This document shows positions 57,260-64,000 of a stretch of 64,000 nt of DNA, one piece after another. The position numbers were made by a program, and so were the translations under genes. The stretch's first letter is position 1; the number at the start of each line of letters is the position of its first letter. The DNA comes from Cryptomeria japonica (taxonomy: Eukaryota > Streptophyta > Pinopsida > Cupressales > Cupressaceae): contig NC_081415.1 of assembly GCF_030272615.1 (NCBI RefSeq), positions 630,829,240-630,893,239 of the forward strand. Reading direction: 5' to 3'. The notes under the pieces are model-generated. The model was not told where the DNA came from. It searched no databases and saw only the letters and a program-made list of their open reading frames with translations.

Positions 57260-60200
57260 GAAATAATTTGTTCTTATTTTTTTACTATAGTTATATTTAT
57301 AAGTTTGATATTTAAAATTTTCATATTAAAAAAGGACAACTATTTGTCGATTTGAAGTTGGATAAGGTGTAAAATTGTCATTGGTTGTTTGACTTTTTAA
57401 GTAAAGTAGTCACTTCCGATCAATAAGAAAGTCTGGAAGTGCCACAAAGAACTCTCTTATGTCCACCTACACCTCCTCCATGCTTGCCACCACATGCTTC
57501 TCCACTTTGAAAATACTCGAGAAGCATAAATTTAGGTAGATTTTTCATTAGATGATGAAGTGTTACATGAGGATCAACTTCTCAAGCATGCTTTCCATAT
57601 GATGTCTGATGTTGCTTTATGGATAAATTCATGCTCACCTTAAAAAATAACTTAAAGTAAGATATTAAGAAAAATAAAAAATAAATTAAAAAGACTAACA
57701 ACATGCCCTAGTCTACAATTATGTAGCTTTATATATTAGAAAGTAAAACCTACTTATGTTCATAAAAAAATAGTATTAACATGAATAGTTTCTTTGAATT
57801 AAAGAATGCAACATTCCCATCAATTGTAAAATAGATAAGAAGTACTAGAGTCATTTGATCAAGTTAAAAAACAATCATTGTGACAAAGTGAAAAAACAAG
57901 AAGCAAGAACAATTGGATATCTAAGAAACACATGTATAGATTCTCGAAACTTACTTTTGATCAAATGGTGAGTAGATTAATGTTGTCATTATTAGTATTG
58001 GGGGACATGTAGACCATGATTTTCTTGGTATTTCTCATCAAGATCTTATCTTAAATTTTATATGAAGTCATGATTACACACAAGAATCCATTTCATAGGC
58101 AACCCTCTTTTTTCATTATGTGCAATAAATAAAATCAAAAGAATAAAAGCGTGGCTAGAAGAGATGAAGATGTAAAGGTTGGAGAAAGAAAGTAGTCAAA
58201 GAGGAAATGACCAAGCAAAACATAGTCCTTATAAGGAGAAGGACTAGAAGGAAGTAATGCTTGCTCCATTAATACAACCAAAGGAGTTGAGCTCATGGTT
58301 GTTCTCGAGGTCCAACATAACAAAGTTAGTAGCAATATGTTTTGCACCTCAACCTCACAATCATTATAGTGATGGAGTGAAGATAAAGCCCAACATGTGC
58401 TATTCCATAGGAATGCACATCAAGGGGCCACTTGAACCCTACAGTCACATTTAATTTATTCCTAGAGACAAGAAGGTGTTATTATTAAGGGTGATATTGT
58501 GCATGATATGCTAGTGCCTAGGGGCCATCTATAACATTATGGTTGTGACATGAACAATGTTGATACTATAGCAAACATTTGTGCATAAATAACATTTTTT
58601 TGGCCAAACAAGAAAAGAGAAATACATGTCTGCAAAATATTAAATTCATGGTCTTGTAGGCTCTACAAAGACTTGTCAACCATTGATTTGATAATAGTGG
58701 TGTACCTACAAAAGGTATTTTTCACCTAAGGAACATCAAGTTGACACAAATATCTCATTAAATGTGTGATTGTTTTTTTTTATTATATTAAATTAGGTGG
58801 GACTTGAAATACCATCTCATGGCTTACAATTGACAACAATTTATCACTAAAACAAACATCCTTAGACAAGGGAAGCTGTAGTTGTAATGGTGGAAATTTC
58901 ATATCTTGCATTTTCCTATTCATTTTGGACTCACTTTGACTATTTATCCCTAATGCAATGACTACTGTGTAAAACATTAATTTTGCATGAAAATTAAAAA
59001 ATAATTTGAGCAGTAGATTTTCGTTGCTATTTGCCCTCATTTATAGGGTTTGAATTGACCCTTAGTTTATCCATTTTCTATCCCACATCAAATTTACAAT
59101 CACATGAATGATTTAAATCATTTCCACACTTATATGATGATCTCTTATTTCTAAAATCAACTTCAAAATTTGGTCCAATTATTTTACCTCTAGTTGATTG
59201 TTATGAGCTTACTTGAAGCATGAATTAGTTGAATTGCATGTTAGGGTGTTGTATTTAAGGATAAAATCCTATGCATTTAGGACATCTATCAAACACATGA
59301 ATTGAACACTTGTCTCACAACATGAACCTAAAAATGATCATCTAGCAACATCAACACTACATTAGCATCTTAGGGCATTGTGCAAAATTACTTGTCCTCA
59401 TTTTAATGAAATTCATTGATATAAAGGAAGTAATAATCCTTGTCAGACACAAATTATTGAGAACGCAAGACACTATTTTTATACAAAGATTTGAGCTAAG
59501 TACTTCAAGGTGAGATAGATGATTTTTTTTGGAAATTAACATAAATACACTTGGATTTTGAATTGTTTTTTGGGTGAGATTGGGTGGGAAGAATTTTGTG
59601 GGTAATGTCTTGTGGAATTTGTCTTGAGAAGATCTTCCTAATGTCCAAAGGATTCAATCAATCATTAAGTATGTGCCCTCTTCTTCAAGTTTCAAATTTG
59701 TTATGTTAAGGTAGGATATTATTGATTTATCCCAATTTACTCCTTTATTATTGAAATCGGTTTTGTTTGGTTAGTAATTGGTTTTAGAATGATTTTCATG
59801 TTTATACAAAATGGATTCATGACTTATATTTTCATTTATTGAAAACCTAAAATGATGCCCTAGGTAGGGTAATCTTGTCAAATTTTTTGTAGAATGTTGG
59901 GAATGGTAATTTCATGATTAGAATGTATTGTTGTTCATATTTGAATGAATGGGTGTTGATCACATTTTGGATTCTTGAACTTTGATTTTGAAGCTTTCTT
60001 GAGGTCTTTAATGGTGGAAAGGTCAGGGTTTAAGCCAATTTTGTGATGTGATTTAAAAGAGGAATTTGATGATTTTAAAGCTTTATTATAATATGGACCA
60101 ATGGTTTATATGTATGGAATTTCATTTGTGGATCAATTTGAATCTGTCATCATGAGATTTTGGCCAATTAGGCAATTGTGAGTATATGTGAATAGTGATG

Positions 60201-60659
60201 AGATAATGAGTTATTGTTCTTGGGTTTTTATCAATGGTATTGCATGTTTTATTTAATTTTTTTTGTATTAAATTGATTTGATTCATCATTCATTGGAATG
60301 GGATGGGCCCTAAGGTTAGGTATTAGAGTGGGTCTAAGGAGTGGCTCCTAATGTGTACCTATCTCATAAGTGGCACACAAGCAATCATGTTGAGAGGTCT
60401 CTTAATCAAGTGAAAATCTAATTAAAACTTGAGATGGGATAAAATATTAACTAAGATAATTGGTGCCCTGAACATGTCTTGAGAACTAGTATGAGTCCAA
60501 GGATGTATTGGGAAGGAATGGTCGCACATGGAGCACTAGGACTTGTTTGGAGAGACATGCTTACTCATTTAGAATTGGGACTTTCATGATCATCAGTCTC
60601 ATCCATATGAGAGAATTCTCAGTTCCAAGTGATGTGTCCTCACAAGCACACATGATGAT
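57260..60659. other. AT-rich stretch, no supported gene
   Basis: Only short open frames without domains (for example 58783-59040 and 60508-60756). No terminal repeats were found. Bases 60660-60664 (AATCC) belong to the TRIM target duplication. Confidence 0.4.
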
Positions 60660-60664
60660 AATCC

Positions 60665-61031
60665 TGTTACAAGTGTGGTTGTCGTTGCACCAAAATATCA
60701 ACATGTTAATGCTCGATACAACCACTAGACTTATAGAAACTGCAGGAAGCGATTAAACCATGTCACAAACCCGAGCGTTGCACAACACGAGGAGACCAAG
60801 GGCGCACACCTTGCAACAATCCTCCTAGTGAAAGCGAGGGGTTTGAACCTGTGACCAAGCTCTGATACCACTTGTTACAATTATGGTTGTCATTGCACCA
60901 AAAGATCAACTTGTTAATGCCCGATATAACCACTAGACTTATAGAATCCACAGGAGGCAGTTAAGCCATGTTACAAACCCAAGTGTTGCGCTGCACAACA
61001 CAAAGAGACCAAGGGCGCACACCTTGCAACA
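60665..61031 (-). mobile_element. TRIM (miniature LTR retrotransposon), TSD AATCC
   Basis: 367 bp. LTRs 60873-61031 (159 bp, 5' on the minus strand) and 60665-60818 (154 bp), ends TGTTGCAAGG and TTGTAACA. Between them only 54 bp: minus-strand primer binding site TGGTATCAGAGCTTGGTCAC from 60870, two bases after the LTR, and polypurine AGGAGGAT before the 3' LTR. Perfect duplication AATCC at 60660-60664 and 61032-61036. All parts required in cis are present and nothing else. No 5S rRNA-like block, so not the Cassandra type. Confidence 0.9.
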
Positions 61032-61227
61032 AATCCCTACACTTAGCACTCTATTGTCCTCATTTTTTGCTAAGTCACAAAAATAGGACAACCCCTACAA
61101 ATTTTGTCCAATTTATAGTCCACATTCTCTAAGAACGTTTTTTGAGGTCTCATGCATGATTTAGGACCCTCAATTCTTGATTCAGAGGTTCTAGTCCTTT
61201 TCTGGGTTTTTTTAATTAGTTTTATGT

Positions 61228-61973
61228 TTTAGTGTAAATTGGGGTTACAAACTTGAATTACACTTCCCCTTCAAAATTCTTAGTCTGGTACAAATCGGGT
61301 TTGTAACCCCGATTTACACCACCTTATAGACAAGTCTTTCATGTTAGGTGAAAGTCGGGGTTATAACCTCGACCTACACCTAATGCCTTAGAAATTCTAT
61401 TTTTGGTGCAAGGCAGGGTTGTAACCTCGACTTACACCAAGTCTTCATGTTTTTGGTTCAAGGTGGGGTTGTAACCCTGACTTACACCAAGAACTCCCAT
61501 TCTGGTGCAAGGCAAGGTTACAACCCCAACCTGCACCAAGTCCGCCCATCCTAGTGTAGATCGGGGTCATAACCCCGACCTACACCAAGTCCACTGAAAA
61601 CGGTGTAGATCAAGGTCGTAACCCCGACCTACATCGAGGTCTTACCCAATGGTGTAAATCGAGAGTATAACTCCGATCTACATCGAATCCTTTCCCAACG
61701 GTGCAATTCGGGGTTATAAACCCGACCTACATCATTTCCTTTGCATTTTGCCAAAGTGCCAAGTGTTAGTACAAATCGGGGTCGTAGCTCCAGCTTGCAC
61801 CATGTTTCTTCCTTAGGTGTAAATCAGGGTTATAACCTTGATTCGCACCAAAGTCAATTTTTTCTTCCCTTTGTTTTTGCATAAGTGCAAATTGAACTTG
61901 TAAGTCTGATATGCACCTATATGACTATTGACCCTTCTCAAATGCAAATCAGACTTATAAGTCCGAAATGCAC
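61228..61973 (+). repeat. Array of 14 palindromes, about 50-65-bp period (region D)
   Basis: Units such as GTGTAGATCGGGG facing CCCCGACCTACAC around a TTATAA-like centre, starting near 61228, 61288, 61340, 61405, 61456, 61503, 61553, 61600, 61651, 61700, 61767, 61817, 61887 and 61941. The last two change sequence on both arms (AAATTGAACTT facing AAGTCTGATAT; AAATCAGACTT facing AAGTCCGAAAT) yet still mostly pair. Confidence 0.85.
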
Positions 61974-62356
61974 TTCATGATCCCCTTTTGGTTGTTTTTG
62001 TCCAATTTTGAGAATTCTTCAAATCCATTTCTGTAACTCCACTCCAGATGCCAGATTCAGCACATTGGGACCAGATAGCTCTGAAATATAGGCCACCTTG
62101 TGACAATATGAAGATTTTATTGGTGAACAAAAATGTAGACAATGATGAATAAGACGAGGCTCTAGACACTTAGTCATATTTATGCATCTCTAGCCTAGTG
62201 TCATTTTGTAATCTCAATTGACACCTCAAGTGTCATTTTATATTCATGCTTTTGCATCTAGAACTTGCACGTGTCTTAAGTCAAATCGAACTCTACCTTT
62301 GACTTGGTCACAAATTAGTTGTAATTTTCCTAGTTTCATGTTGCACCTCTCCTCTC

Positions 62357-62363
62357 TATATAT
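62357..62363 (+). promoter_or_regulatory. TATA box downstream of array D
   Basis: TATATAT in CTCTCTATATATGAGG, 385 bp after the last palindrome. Order (palindrome array, then TATA) is as in units A-C, so this may be the U3 of another LTR whose ends lie outside or were not recognised. Confidence 0.4.
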
Positions 62364-62399
62364 GAGGATTTACATTGTAATAAGGATCTTTTGAGGATC

Positions 62400-64000
62400 T
62401 ATCTTTTAGATTAGGGAATCTTTAATCTATATGCCAAAACTCTGTCGAAGTGAAGAGCAAAAGTGAAACTTTGTGTTCCTATTGTTGTTTTACAAATTTG
62501 ATCAAATAAGAAGAAAGCTTTGGCATTCAAACTTTGTGTTGGATTCATTGTGATTTATGGTGAGAGTGTTCTTATGTCATTCTTGTTGTAAATTCTTATT
62601 TTGCTCAAATAAAGGTGTTGTTGAGGAAATATTATTAAAGAGTAGAAACAATTGTTGATTTGTGGACTTTGTGTCATATTTCAGCTTTTGTTTATTAGGA
62701 ATAATAGAAGGAGATAATAACTTGAAGACTTTGAGCTTCATATTGTTATTCCAAGAAAATATTATCAAAAGTTGTAATAGGATATAAAGATAAAGACTTG
62801 TGCTTTACTTTGTTGTCTTAGTACACAACTATGGGCTACAAAAGTTATTTGTAAAAGGTTGATAAGATTATAGTGACTACAAGACTTTGAGCTTGAAAAA
62901 ATAAAAAGAAATGAAGAAATGAAAAAGAGAAAATTAGAAGAAAAAGTTAAAAGGCTTGGTTATTCTGGGGGTATAATTTGTTTTTTTAGAAAAAATGTTC
63001 TCACAACCCTCTCCAAGTAAAAGTTGAAAGTGAGAGTTTGGAATTGATTTGGAATGGAATGGAGTGGGATTTGAATTGTTTGGGGATAAGAAAAGGAGGG
63101 AGATTTCTTATGGTGTACTCTCCATCTCCCTCTCTTGGATTTTTGTGAGTTTTGGTTGTTCGTTTATGCCAAATAAACTTGAGGTAGTATTCTCATTCTT
63201 CCTCATTTGGTTTATGTTTTTTTTTTGTATTTTAATACCATGCTCACCCTTATGGGAGCATAGGCCTTCTCCAATAGCTTCAAATTCATGCAATTACAAT
63301 ATATTTAAAATTTAAATTGATTTTTTTTTTCAATTTGTCATTTTGTGCCTTCATAACACATTTTTTTCAAAATACCCAAAAAATTAAATTGAGTTTGTAA
63401 TATGATTGTTGTTCATATTTGAAACCAAGGGTACCTTTTTTTCAAAAATTTCTAAAAATGTGAAAATTCAAGGTTTTATCAATGGAGATTTAAGGCAATT
63501 TCTGATTTTTGTGGATAAATTATTTGGCAAAAATATGAATCCTTGCCATGTATTTGGATATTTTAGAAAGGAAGAATCAATAAATCCTTGATGGAATTTC
63601 ATAATAAAAGATTTGAGATCATGTTAAAAAATGTGTTGAGCCAAGTTTTTATCTTGTTTTTTGTGCCACATTCAATTTTTTAAATGTGATGAAACTAGGT
63701 TCTAGGCTTGTGTCTTTTGAGTTTCTCTTGATAATTTTAGTTCCTCACCCCTTATGTGATCATTGTGTGACCTCACATGAATGTATGGTGGATAACTCAT
63801 CTCTTGTGGGAGGTATTCTTGGTTTTACTTGGTCAGTACTTGAGGCCATTGCAATGACTCTACCTACTCTTTCTCCTGGATATAGTCTCTTTGATTTTTG
63901 AAATGGTACCCATCCCTTATGTTCATGTTGAGTGACTCTTACATATCATATATGATTCATGCATACTTTGTGTTTTGTGTGACTAAAAGCCTTCTCTCTC
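62400..64000. other. No supported gene
   Basis: AT-rich; could be transcribed leader or R/U5 of the putative element with promoter at 62357. Open frames at 63049-63315 and 63686-63901 have no family features. Confidence 0.3.

Noticed and set aside
60665-61031. Cassandra TRIM
   Set aside because: No 5S rRNA-like promoter block in the LTR; tips and size differ from the Cassandra type.
61228-61973. CRISPR-like array
   Set aside because: Regular palindromes with spacers resemble one superficially, but units are diverged, spacing is irregular, and the setting is plant retrotransposon DNA with no cas genes.

Overview
This is nuclear DNA of a large, repeat-choked plant genome, most likely a conifer or another gymnosperm. 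That placement is an inference from the near absence of cellular genes over 64 kb, nested LTR retrotransposons, plant-type primer binding sites and L1/DUF4283 debris; no marker gene fixes the species. I see no intact cellular protein gene, rRNA or tRNA. The only trace of a host gene that I can support is two short exons of an NTF2-like protein at about 13 kb. A duplicated promoter/first-exon-like segment at 52.2 and 56.5 kb is a weaker candidate.

Layout. 1-5963 (+), 6164-11618 (-) and 17430-20919 (-) are three members (here A, B, C) of one family of long retroelement units. Each ends in a TGTTG..CAACA-type terminus. B and C carry perfect 5-bp target-site duplications (GGTTG; GGGAC). All three share an array of imperfect palindromes, an 18-bp telobox palindrome and a TATA box about 870 bp from the 3' end. 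A and B also carry a gene of about 1050 codons with its own upstream TATA, now decayed. No pol and no internal LTR pair are visible, so I read them as giant solo LTRs, or a non-autonomous element type, that carry a gene cassette. B sits in a dead Ty3/gypsy pol (11.6-12.8 kb) and C sits in a dead L1 ORF1 (16.5-21.3 kb). 21347-22499 is a copia-like LTR.

22.5-28.6 kb is gene-poor with one large microsatellite. 28649-45512 is a three-level nest, each level with terminal repeats, primer binding site, polypurine tract and target-site duplication. The outer element (28649-45512) has 1.6-kb LTRs and only 250 bp of interior. Within its 5' LTR sits a second element (28926-42247, LTRs of 1601 bp, a gag-like ORF, no pol). 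Within that ORF sits a third (31842-39884, LTRs of about 350 bp, Asp-tRNA-type primer site, gag and protease). The third has lost reverse transcriptase, RNase H and integrase; GTAC-rich repeats and an extra 3' ORF lie in their place.

45.5-64 kb holds mostly unrecognised AT-rich DNA, a hAT-type non-autonomous transposon (49692-50435, 8-bp duplication), and a direct duplication of about 600 bp. It also holds an RNase H pseudogene split by a LINE-like insertion, a 367-bp TRIM element with a 54-bp interior (60665-61031), and a 14-unit palindrome array upstream of a TATA box (61.2-62.4 kb) resembling the arrays of A-C in plan but not in sequence.

The elements do not form a pathway. The biology here is element-in-element history, plus a recurring promoter design (palindrome array, telobox, TATA) and a shared class of accessory protein in unrelated elements.
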